Of a stretch of 64,000 bases of DNA, positions 26,370 to 33,716 are shown piece by piece. Below the pieces are notes generated by a model. It saw only the letters and a program-made list of their open reading frames with translations. It was not told the DNA's origin and searched no databases. Numbering within the stretch: the stretch's first letter is position 1; every line of letters begins with the position of its first letter. The stretch is from an uncultured Parabacteroides sp. GTDB lineage: Bacteria > Bacteroidota > Bacteroidia > Bacteroidales > Tannerellaceae. The translations under genes and the position numbers were made by a program. The stretch covers positions 1 through 64,000 of the forward strand of contig UQLN01000018.1 in NCBI GenBank assembly GCA_900541965.1, read 5' to 3'.

Positions 26370-27521
26370 TTACTCGAAATAATTTAAAATTTTATATCCG
26401 CCTTCTCTCAGATAAGATTCTTTTTTTGTCAACTTAATATCATTTACCATCATATCTTCTATTAATGCGGGTAAATCGTATTTCGGTTCCCAGCCCAAGC
26501 AAGTCCGTGCCTTTGTGGCATCACCGATCAACAATTCAACTTCTGTAGGGCGAAAATACTGAGGATCAACACCTACTACTTCCTGCCCCATTCTTGTTTT
26601 AAATTTCTCGAGGTAAGCTTCACCTACCTTTTTTATAAACACATTTTCGTCAATATAGTTTAATAATGCGACCTCATTAACATTTTCGCCTCTAAAAATA
26701 ATTTCCACACCGATTTCTGCAAAAGCCATACGAATAAATTCGCGGATAGTGGTAGTAATACCTGTAGCGATGACATAGTCATCCGGTTTATCTTGCTGGA
26801 GGATGGCATGCATGGCGCGTACATAATCTTTTGCATGTCCCCAGTCACGCTTTGCCGATAAATTTCCCAGATAAACTTTATCCTGCATACCCATTGCTAT
26901 ACGGGAAACGGCACGGGTAACCTTACGGGTAACAAATGTTTCACCCCTTAAAGGTGATTCATGGTTAAACAAAATTCCATTGGATGCATGCATATTATAA
27001 GCCTCCCTGTAGTTCACCATAATCCAGTAACCATATAGTTTAGCTACGGCATAAGGGCTACGCGGATAGAAAGGGGTCGTTTCTTTTTGAGGGACTTCCT
27101 GTACCAGACCATACAATTCGGATGTTGATGCCTGATAGATACGACTTTTGGATACCAGATTCAATAAACGGACAGCTTCCAAAATACGCAACACACCTAA
27201 GGCATCGGCATTCGCTGTATATTCCGGCGTATCGAAACTCACCTTCACATGGCTCATTGCTGCCAGGTTATAAATCTCATCCGGCTGTGTTTCACCAATG
27301 ATACGGGTCAGATTCAAACTATCTGTCAAGTCCCCATAATGCAAAATGAAATTACGGTTTTCCACATGCGGATCTTGATAAATATGGTCTATACGATCTG
27401 TATTAAACATTGAAGAACGTCGTTTAATACCATGTACAATATATCCTTTTTTTATTAAATATTCAGCCAGATACGCACCATCCTGCCCGGTTATTCCGGT
27501 TATTAAAGCAACTTTACTCAT
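26370..27521 (-). CDS. gmd: GDP-mannose 4,6-dehydratase
   Basis: Converts GDP-mannose to GDP-4-keto-6-deoxymannose, the first step to GDP-L-fucose. From the ATG at 27521 (MSKVALITGITGQDGAYLAE) it is 383 residues. It is a short-chain dehydrogenase-type enzyme with the NADP-binding GITGQDG near 8-14, a catalytic Ser/Thr-Glu region STSELYGL, and YAVAKLYGYW carrying Tyr and Lys. FNHESPLRGETFVTRK is a signature stretch. It lies 58 bases after fcl on the same strand, so both fucose-nucleotide steps are co-expressed. The product feeds surface polysaccharide and glycoprotein fucosylation. Confidence 0.96.
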   Translation of the reverse strand: MSKVALITGITGQDGAYLAEYLIKKGYIVHGIKRRSSMFNTDRIDHIYQDPHVENRNFILHYGDLTDSLNLTRIIGETQPDEIYNLAAMSHVKVSFDTPEYTANADALGVLRILEAVRLLNLVSKSRIYQASTSELYGLVQEVPQKETTPFYPRSPYAVAKLYGYWIMVNYREAYNMHASNGILFNHESPLRGETFVTRKVTRAVSRIAMGMQDKVYLGNLSAKRDWGHAKDYVRAMHAILQQDKPDDYVIATGITTTIREFIRMAFAEIGVEIIFRGENVNEVALLNYIDENVFIKKVGEAYLEKFKTRMGQEVVGVDPQYFRPTEVELLIGDATKARTCLGWEPKYDLPALIEDMMVNDIKLTKKESYLREGGYKILNYFE

Positions 27522-27579
27522 ATCGCATTGATTTTCATTAACAATGAACAATTCACGTGTTCATTATCAACCGTTCTTA

Positions 27580-28656
27580 TTAATTATCGCTATCCAAATA
27601 CCAATCATATAAACGCTTCACGCCATCTTCCACTTCAATGGTATGATGCCAGCCTAACTCATGTAACTTACTTACATCCGTCAGTTTCCGAAGCGTACCA
27701 TCCGGCTTGGACGAATCAAAAACAATTTCACCGTCAAAGCCCACTTTGTCTTTAATCAGCCATGCCAGCTCTTTTATGGAAAGTTCTTTTCCCGTACCTA
27801 TATTAATATGGGTATTCCGAACATCCTTTCCTTTCGGACGGACATCTGTAAAATCAACCTGTTCCATAATATAAACAGAAGCATCTGCCATTTCCTCGCT
27901 CCATAAAAACTCACGAAGCGGTTCTCCTGTGCCCCACAGCTCCACCTTACCCGGATAGATTCCATATTTGGCAAGTATATCCAATATTTCCCGACGGGAT
28001 GAATGCCCGGATATATTCTCAACCGGACGTTTATCCAAATCCATCTTTAAGGCATCCCAATTATCCTGATGCAGGCATTTAGCCAGATGAACTTTACGGA
28101 TCATAGCAGGCATAACATGTGATGTCTCTAAATTAAAGTTATCATTCGGACCATACAGGTTGGTAGGCATCACCGCAATATAATTCGTTCCAAACTGAAG
28201 GTTATAGCTTTCACACATCTTAATACCTGCAATCTTTGCAATTGCATAAGGCTCATTGGTATATTCCAATGGCGATGCAAGCAAACAACTTTCCGGCATC
28301 GGCTGGGGAGCATCACCCGGATAAATACAGGTACTGCCTAAAAACAACAATTTCTTTACATTATTCACGTAAGAAGCATGGATGACATTGTTTTGAATCA
28401 TCAGGTTTATATATATAAAATCGGCCCTGTATTTACTATTTGCCATAATACCTCCCACATGGGCAGCAGCCAAAAATACATATTCAGGTTTCTCCGAAGT
28501 GAAGAAATCATCTACCGCTTGTTGATTTGTCAAATCCAGCTCCGAATGTGTCCGGAGCACAAAATTCGTATATCCGCGTTCCTTTAGATTTTTAAGAATA
28601 GCAGAACCGACCAACCCACGATGGCCGGCTACGAATATTTTACTCTCTTTATTCAT
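27580..28656 (-). CDS. fcl: GDP-L-fucose synthase
   Basis: A dual-function epimerase/reductase that turns the Gmd product into GDP-L-fucose. The 358-residue protein has GHRGLVGSAIL near 10-20 (NADPH-binding glycine motif), LGSTCIYPGDAPQPMPE with the catalytic serine, and EPYAIAKIAG with Tyr and Lys. The ATG at 28656 is preferred to the GTG one codon upstream. It lies between rfbA and gmd in the order of transcription rfbA-fcl-gmd. Confidence 0.96.
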   Translation of the reverse strand: MNKESKIFVAGHRGLVGSAILKNLKERGYTNFVLRTHSELDLTNQQAVDDFFTSEKPEYVFLAAAHVGGIMANSKYRADFIYINLMIQNNVIHASYVNNVKKLLFLGSTCIYPGDAPQPMPESCLLASPLEYTNEPYAIAKIAGIKMCESYNLQFGTNYIAVMPTNLYGPNDNFNLETSHVMPAMIRKVHLAKCLHQDNWDALKMDLDKRPVENISGHSSRREILDILAKYGIYPGKVELWGTGEPLREFLWSEEMADASVYIMEQVDFTDVRPKGKDVRNTHINIGTGKELSIKELAWLIKDKVGFDGEIVFDSSKPDGTLRKLTDVSKLHELGWHHTIEVEDGVKRLYDWYLDSDN

Positions 28657-28710
28657 CACAAAACCTTTCTGTAAAACAGTTCTTTTAATTTGCGGTTGCC
28701 ATCCAACCGC

Positions 28711-29595
28711 TTATTTATTCTTTTCTTTTACCAGATTCAACAAATACTGTCCGTATTGGTTCTTACTCATCGGCTTTGCAATTTCTTTCAGTTGCCCTGC
28801 ATTAATCCAACCGTTACGAAAAGCTATCTCTTCCAGACAGGCAACTTTCAGGCCTTGTCTTTTTTCAATCACTTCCACAAATGTAGAAGCTTCGGACAAG
28901 GAATCATGCGTACCTGTATCCAACCACGCGAAACCGCGTCCCAACAATTTAACTTTCAAAGCACTTTCCTTCAGAAACTCCTGGTTCACGGTTGTAATCT
29001 CCAATTCACCCCGTGTGGAAGGCTTGATATATTTAGCTACATCCACCACCTTATTCGGATAGAAGTAAAGTCCGACTACTGCATAGTTCGATTTCGGATT
29101 TTCCGGTTTCTCTTCAATACTCAATACATTTCCGTCTTTGTCAAACTCGGCAACGCCATAACGTTCCGGATCATTTACATAATAACCGAATACCGTTGCT
29201 TTCTGTTCTTTCTGCGCATTGTTCACCGCTTCTCTCAACATTGATGTGAAACTCTGTCCGTAAAAGATATTATCACCCAGTACCAGACAAACCGAATCGT
29301 TTCCTATAAATTCTTCACCGATAATGAAAGCCTGCGCAAGTCCGTCCGGTGACGGCTGTTCTGCATATTCAAAACATACTCCATAATCGCTTCCATCTCC
29401 TAACAACCGGCGAAATCCGGGTAAATCCTGAGGAGTTGAAATAATCAGGATTTCACGTATACCGGCCAACATCAATACGGATATAGGATAATAAACCATC
29501 GGCTTATCGTAAATCGGCAATAATTGTTTGGAAACACCCTTTGTTATGGGATATAAACGAGTACCGGAACCTCCGGCTAAAACAATACCTTTCAT
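28711..29595 (-). CDS. rfbA: Glucose-1-phosphate thymidylyltransferase
   Basis: Makes dTDP-glucose, the first step of dTDP-L-rhamnose and related 6-deoxysugars. The 294-residue length and the signature GGSGTRLYPITKGVSKQLLP near residues 8-27 are those of RmlA; LVLGDNIFYGQ near 107 and GFAWLDTGTHDSL near 220 are also characteristic. It is transcribed ahead of fcl and gmd, so the operon supplies activated fucose and starts a dTDP-sugar route; rmlB, rmlC and rmlD are not in the window. The promoter box TACATTTG lies about 43 bases upstream. Confidence 0.95.
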   Translation of the reverse strand: MKGIVLAGGSGTRLYPITKGVSKQLLPIYDKPMVYYPISVLMLAGIREILIISTPQDLPGFRRLLGDGSDYGVCFEYAEQPSPDGLAQAFIIGEEFIGNDSVCLVLGDNIFYGQSFTSMLREAVNNAQKEQKATVFGYYVNDPERYGVAEFDKDGNVLSIEEKPENPKSNYAVVGLYFYPNKVVDVAKYIKPSTRGELEITTVNQEFLKESALKVKLLGRGFAWLDTGTHDSLSEASTFVEVIEKRQGLKVACLEEIAFRNGWINAGQLKEIAKPMSKNQYGQYLLNLVKEKNK

Positions 29596-29637
29596 ATGAG
29601 TATATTATATTTCTAATTTACCACTTTAAATAAAGGA

Positions 29638-29645
29638 CAAATGTA
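29638..29645 (-). promoter_or_regulatory. Candidate -7 promoter box for rfbA-fcl-gmd
   Basis: Minus-strand TACATTTG, an exact TAnnTTTG match, about 43 bases upstream of rfbA. No -33 partner was recognised. Confidence 0.5.
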
Positions 29646-29737
29646 TTAAAAATAATTCACTTCACCTGCCGGAAGAAACATTTCTTGCCAAAGGCTTGTT
29701 ATGAAATAAATCTACAAATAATTAAAATTAAATTCAT

Positions 29738-30322
29738 ATGAAAGATTTAATAGACACTCTCACTTTTGCAGTGAAAAACTGGTGGGTATCCCTATTATTA
29801 GGATTATTATATATCCTGATTGCCATCTGCCTGATGTTCACTCCTGTTGCAACGTATATTGCATTAAGTGTTTTATTCAGCATCGCTATGTTTGTTAGCG
29901 GAACATTGGAGATTCTTTTTGCTATTAGCAATAAAAAGAATATTTCAAGTTGGGGCTGGTATCTCGCCGGTGGTATTATCGACTTGATTTTAGGTATTTA
30001 CCTAATGGCTAATGTTGGTTTAAGCATGGCTGTCCTACCGTTTATCGTAGCCTTCTGGTTAATGTTCAGGGGATTTGCTTCCACCGGATATGCGATGGAT
30101 TTAAAAGGATATGGTTCCAGAAATTGGGGCTGGTATATGGTATTCGGGATACTGGCAATTTTATGTAGCTTCGGCATCATCTGGCAACCTGGGCTCGGTG
30201 CTTTGTCTCTGGTTTACATGATGGCATATACATTACTTATAATCGGTGTATTTCGTGTAATGCTCTCTTTCGAATTAAAGAGCTTGCACAAACACCTGAA
30301 AAAAGAAGAAAACAAAGAATAA
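29738..30322 (+). CDS. HdeD-like/DUF308 membrane protein
   Basis: A 194-residue inner membrane protein with about six hydrophobic segments in two similar halves, starting MKDLIDTLTFAVKNWWVSLL. The repeated GxxxxxxGI and NWGWYMVFGILAIL-type stretches fit the HdeD/DUF308 family; E. coli HdeD is linked to acid resistance at high density, but that function is not established for Bacteroidota members. It is a single gene with its own terminator shared with the convergent nitroreductase gene. No promoter match is obvious upstream. Confidence 0.82.
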   Translation: MKDLIDTLTFAVKNWWVSLLLGLLYILIAICLMFTPVATYIALSVLFSIAMFVSGTLEILFAISNKKNISSWGWYLAGGIIDLILGIYLMANVGLSMAVLPFIVAFWLMFRGFASTGYAMDLKGYGSRNWGWYMVFGILAILCSFGIIWQPGLGALSLVYMMAYTLLIIGVFRVMLSFELKSLHKHLKKEENKE

Positions 30323-30339
30323 GTGTACATAAAAATGGC

Positions 30340-30390
30340 AAAAGAGCGATACCATACAGTTCTTTAACAGAACTCTGGTACCGCTCTTTT
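30340..30390. terminator. Bidirectional terminator
   Basis: A long, nearly perfect hairpin: AAAAGAGCG...TACCAT at 30340-30355 pairs with the complementary arm ending CGCTCTTTT at 30390, and AGTTCT/AGAACT forms the inner stem. It serves the HdeD-like gene (+) and the nitroreductase gene (-). Confidence 0.9.
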
Positions 30391-30403
30391 TTGCATTAAA
30401 GTC

Positions 30404-31015
30404 TTACCATCCGTTGTAATGTACCTGTTGCGGATTATATTTATCTTTTGTCTTTTCCACTCCTGTTGGATATCCTATAGGAATAACGGTCAACGGTATG
30501 ATCCGTTCGGGCAACCCCACGACCTCCTTTATTACATCAACACGCTCCTGATACGGATAAGCGGCGGTCCAGACAGCACCCAGTCCCATCGATTCGGCAG
30601 CCAGTAGTATATTCTGTGCAGCCGTAGAACAATCCAAGAACCATGAATTGGAAGACTTTACCGTATCCCCACAGACAATAATCGCCTGGTTTGTTTCTTT
30701 CAGCATACGTGCCAAAGGAAGCCCATCGCCCAACTTATCCAACAAAGCCCGGTCTGTCACAACCACAAACTCCCAGGGACGGCGGTCTCTTGAAGAAGGG
30801 GCAGCCATTCCGGCGCGAACCAATAGTTCCAACCGTTCTTTTTCTACTGGACGCTGGGTATATTTACGTACACTCTTACGGCTCAGAATCGTCTCAATAG
30901 TCGGATTAACACTTTTGTCCGTCTTCTTCTCTGCTTGTTCACACGACACAAACGAAAACAAGCAAAATACAACAATAAAGCATTTTACATATCCCAAATG
31001 TTTTTGTATTTCCAT
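30404..31015 (-). CDS. Nitroreductase family lipoprotein
   Basis: An FMN-dependent NAD(P)H oxidoreductase of the nitroreductase superfamily. From the ATG at 31015 (MEIQKHLGYVKC) the protein is 203 residues. The N-terminal hydrophobic stretch ends in FSFVSC, a plausible lipobox, so the enzyme may be an exported lipoprotein, unlike the cytoplasmic NfsA/NfsB type. The FMN-binding start SRKSVRKYTQRPVEKE and APSSRDRRPWEFVVV are conserved, as is the GLGAVW segment. Two earlier in-frame ATGs (31027, 31057) would only lengthen the n-region. The substrate is unknown. Confidence 0.88.
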   Translation of the reverse strand: MEIQKHLGYVKCFIVVFCLFSFVSCEQAEKKTDKSVNPTIETILSRKSVRKYTQRPVEKERLELLVRAGMAAPSSRDRRPWEFVVVTDRALLDKLGDGLPLARMLKETNQAIIVCGDTVKSSNSWFLDCSTAAQNILLAAESMGLGAVWTAAYPYQERVDVIKEVVGLPERIIPLTVIPIGYPTGVEKTKDKYNPQQVHYNGW

Positions 31016-31081
31016 ATTTACCAACATATATGTATTATAAAGATTCGTATAAATCATAGAAGCAAATGTAGGAAGAAAGAT

Positions 31082-31089
31082 TATCTTTG
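31082..31089 (+). promoter_or_regulatory. Candidate -7 promoter box for the acyltransferase gene
   Basis: TATCTTTG on the plus strand, an exact TAnnTTTG match, with transcription expected to start about 50 bases before the ATG at 31145. Confidence 0.5.
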
Positions 31090-31144
31090 TACATTTAAAA
31101 CAAATACAAATATCCTATTTTTAAGTAATACCTAAAAACACAAA

Positions 31145-32305
31145 ATGACACAAAATGTAACTCTTCCTACAGAAAAGCAGCATGTAGTATGGCTGGATGT
31201 TGTTCGCTTTATAGCCATGTTTACCGTTGTTTGTTGCCATTGTGGCGACCCTTTCAACTTCTATCCGGAACCACTTCCTCCCAATATCGGAGAAATCAAA
31301 TTCTGGGGTGCTGCTTACGGAGCTTTACTACGCCCTTGTGTCCCATTGTTCGTTATGATAACCGGGGCTTTATTATTGCCCATAACCGGCGAGACATCCA
31401 CTTTCTACAAAAAACGCATCCTGCGTGTATTATGGCCTTTCCTTATCTGGTCTGTCCTTTATAACCTTTTCCCCTGGATAACCGGAGTGCTGGGACTGGC
31501 TCCCAGAATCATTCTGGACTTTTTCCCTTATTCCGGTGAAGCAGCGGCTCTCCAGGCATTCAATATTTCATTAGAAAATATAGCCAAGATTCCACTCAAC
31601 TTTTCTTTATTGGATGTACATATGTGGTATATATATCTGCTTATCGGTTTATATTTATATATGCCGGTCTTTTCCGCATGGGTGGAAAAAGCATCCGACA
31701 AAGCAAAATTATGGTTCCTTGCAGCCTGGGGTGTCACTACCTTACTGCCCTACTACAAACAATTTGTAGACCCATATATCTGGGGTGCTTGTTCATGGAA
31801 TGAATTCAATATGCTATATACCTTTGCTGGATTCAACGGTTACCTGTTATTAGGGCATTTCCTTCGCAAACTGGAATGGCCGACAAAGAAAATACTGGCT
31901 ATCGGTATTCCGATGTTTATTACCGGATATGCAGTTACATTTTTCGGTTTTCGCTATGTAACATCTCTACCGGAATACAGTGAAGAGTTTCTGGAATTAT
32001 TCTTCTACTACTGCTCATTGAATGTGGTTATGATGACAATTCCGGTATTCATGCTAGCCAAGAAAGTAAACATCCACGCAGAATGGTTGAAAAAATCATT
32101 GGCAAACCTAACGTTGTGCGGCTTCGGGATTTATATGATACACTATTTCTTCACTGGACCTTGTGTATTACTGGTACGTGCCATGGAAATTCCTGTTAGC
32201 ATACAGATACCCGTTGCCGCCATAATTGCATTCGGAACTTCTTGGCTGATTGTATCATTAATCCACAAAGTCATGGGAAAGAATGCTAAATACCTGATGG
32301 GGTAA
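31145..32305 (+). CDS. Membrane acyltransferase (acyltransferase_3 family)
   Basis: A 386-residue multi-spanning protein with about ten hydrophobic segments. The N-terminal VVWLDVVRFIAMFTVVCCHC is the acyltransferase_3 signature, with the conserved aspartate/arginine pair and the histidine thought to be catalytic at the end of the first segment. Such enzymes transfer acetyl or succinyl groups to surface sugars (O-antigen, peptidoglycan or enterobacterial common antigen). The acceptor here is unknown, although the nearby nucleotide-sugar genes make a surface glycan plausible. It is monocistronic with its own promoter box and terminator. Confidence 0.88.
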   Translation: MTQNVTLPTEKQHVVWLDVVRFIAMFTVVCCHCGDPFNFYPEPLPPNIGEIKFWGAAYGALLRPCVPLFVMITGALLLPITGETSTFYKKRILRVLWPFLIWSVLYNLFPWITGVLGLAPRIILDFFPYSGEAAALQAFNISLENIAKIPLNFSLLDVHMWYIYLLIGLYLYMPVFSAWVEKASDKAKLWFLAAWGVTTLLPYYKQFVDPYIWGACSWNEFNMLYTFAGFNGYLLLGHFLRKLEWPTKKILAIGIPMFITGYAVTFFGFRYVTSLPEYSEEFLELFFYYCSLNVVMMTIPVFMLAKKVNIHAEWLKKSLANLTLCGFGIYMIHYFFTGPCVLLVRAMEIPVSIQIPVAAIIAFGTSWLIVSLIHKVMGKNAKYLMG

Positions 32306-32315
32306 TCATTTCATT

Positions 32316-32347
32316 GCTGGAAACCGGCTGTTTCCAGCGACTTTTTT
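32316..32347 (+). terminator. Terminator after the acyltransferase gene
   Basis: A perfect 9-bp stem GCTGGAAAC (32316-32324) with GTTTCCAGC (32330-32338), a five-base loop and a seven-base T run. Confidence 0.9.
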
Positions 32348-32353
32348 TATTGA

Positions 32354-33706
32354 TTACGATTTGGTAAACCCTGTCAATTTTTTTACAGCCAATACATGTT
32401 TGCAAGGACCGCGTTCTCCCTGGTATTTACTAAACCACTCACAAGTACAACGCTCATTTTTATCATCAAGGATAACAGTATGACGGACTCCCGAACCTTC
32501 TACACGGGCCTCCACACGCGAAGATGTATTGGCGATTACCTCCACTTTGCCTTCTTCTATTAACTTTTCCGCTCCTTTCATTCGTGGATTCAGACTCATA
32601 ATGCGGCTTAATTTAAAAGGAAGCCGGCGATAAAAGAACTGGTTGTCATCCAAATCAAATCCCAATAACCCCATTGCTGCCAGACGTGCAGTTAAAACAT
32701 CCGCGTCAGAAAATGAAAGATTCTCTTTCACGGCAAACAGAGTCGGGTTAAAAGCTTGGTTAGCATATGCGTATTTGTCCACAGCTTCCACCCATTCATC
32801 AGAAACTTCTTCCAACAAAGACTCCAATGCAGCCCCTTCACCTGAAAAGCCTCTCCAGCATTCACGGGATAAAGAGAAACTAAAGCGGATATTCCCGAAA
32901 TAAAGTTGCCAGGTGGTAGATAACATATCCGGATGAGGGAATACTTGCAAAGTATCGATATAAGGAAGCAACGGTTCCAGTAAACGCAAACGGTGCAAAC
33001 CTCCGATACAAATTCCGGATTGGGATTTGACGGATGAGAATACCGGCATATTGTTTCTTACTATCAGATAATAATCATTCTTTACCTGGCCTTTTGGAAT
33101 CCCACGGAAAAGGAGTTGAGTTTGTATCCGGTTAAAAGTATAAACCTTCTCTGCTTTGGACAAATAAATCTGCACGGTACTCAGCCCTTTTATCCATTTC
33201 ACAGGCAAAGGGACTTTACGTTCTATCACTTTATCCCCTTCTTTATGCAATCCGACTTCTTTTCTTCCAACGGAAAGCATTACTTTTTCTTCCTGACGTA
33301 TTCCTCCCAGAGCCATAAGCATCGGCTGGTTAAAATCCACATTTGTAGTTCCGCTTTCTATAAATTCCCCGTCTAACCCATCAGGTAAAACATCCACCCT
33401 TGCATAGACTCCGGCACAATGGGAGAAACCTTCAAAACGGATTCGGTCATTCCCGGCTGTCACAATCGGGTCTTTCAGTAAGGAAAGTTGGAAAGGCGAC
33501 ATATTGAAGCTCGACTTCACTATGTTTGCCAACGTAATCAGGCAACGGGCCATGATAAACGGGTTTGCCACATTCCCCCAAAAGAAACAGGAAGCATCCG
33601 TATTCTTCTGTATCTCGCTATATTTAGATAAAAACAGTTCTTCTGTTGCACCCTTTTTGATTAAATCAGAGGGTGCGGCATACCGATAGGTCAATAAATC
33701 TTCCAT
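32354..33706 (-). CDS. SWIM zinc-finger protein
   Basis: A 450-residue protein with a C-terminal SWIM zinc finger, read as CTCEW near 421-425 and then CKHVLA near 437-442 (CxC...CxH), a fold used for nucleic acid or protein binding. The first 400 residues have no recognised domain. A similar arrangement (SWIM protein next to large uncharacterised proteins) is seen around E. coli yehQ, but orthology is not claimed. It is the last gene of a three-gene minus-strand operon, 10 bases after a 899-residue protein. The function is unknown; the clustering suggests a shared complex. Confidence 0.8.
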   Translation of the reverse strand: MEDLLTYRYAAPSDLIKKGATEELFLSKYSEIQKNTDASCFFWGNVANPFIMARCLITLANIVKSSFNMSPFQLSLLKDPIVTAGNDRIRFEGFSHCAGVYARVDVLPDGLDGEFIESGTTNVDFNQPMLMALGGIRQEEKVMLSVGRKEVGLHKEGDKVIERKVPLPVKWIKGLSTVQIYLSKAEKVYTFNRIQTQLLFRGIPKGQVKNDYYLIVRNNMPVFSSVKSQSGICIGGLHRLRLLEPLLPYIDTLQVFPHPDMLSTTWQLYFGNIRFSFSLSRECWRGFSGEGAALESLLEEVSDEWVEAVDKYAYANQAFNPTLFAVKENLSFSDADVLTARLAAMGLLGFDLDDNQFFYRRLPFKLSRIMSLNPRMKGAEKLIEEGKVEVIANTSSRVEARVEGSGVRHTVILDDKNERCTCEWFSKYQGERGPCKHVLAVKKLTGFTKS

Positions 33707-33716
33707 CTATATAAAT

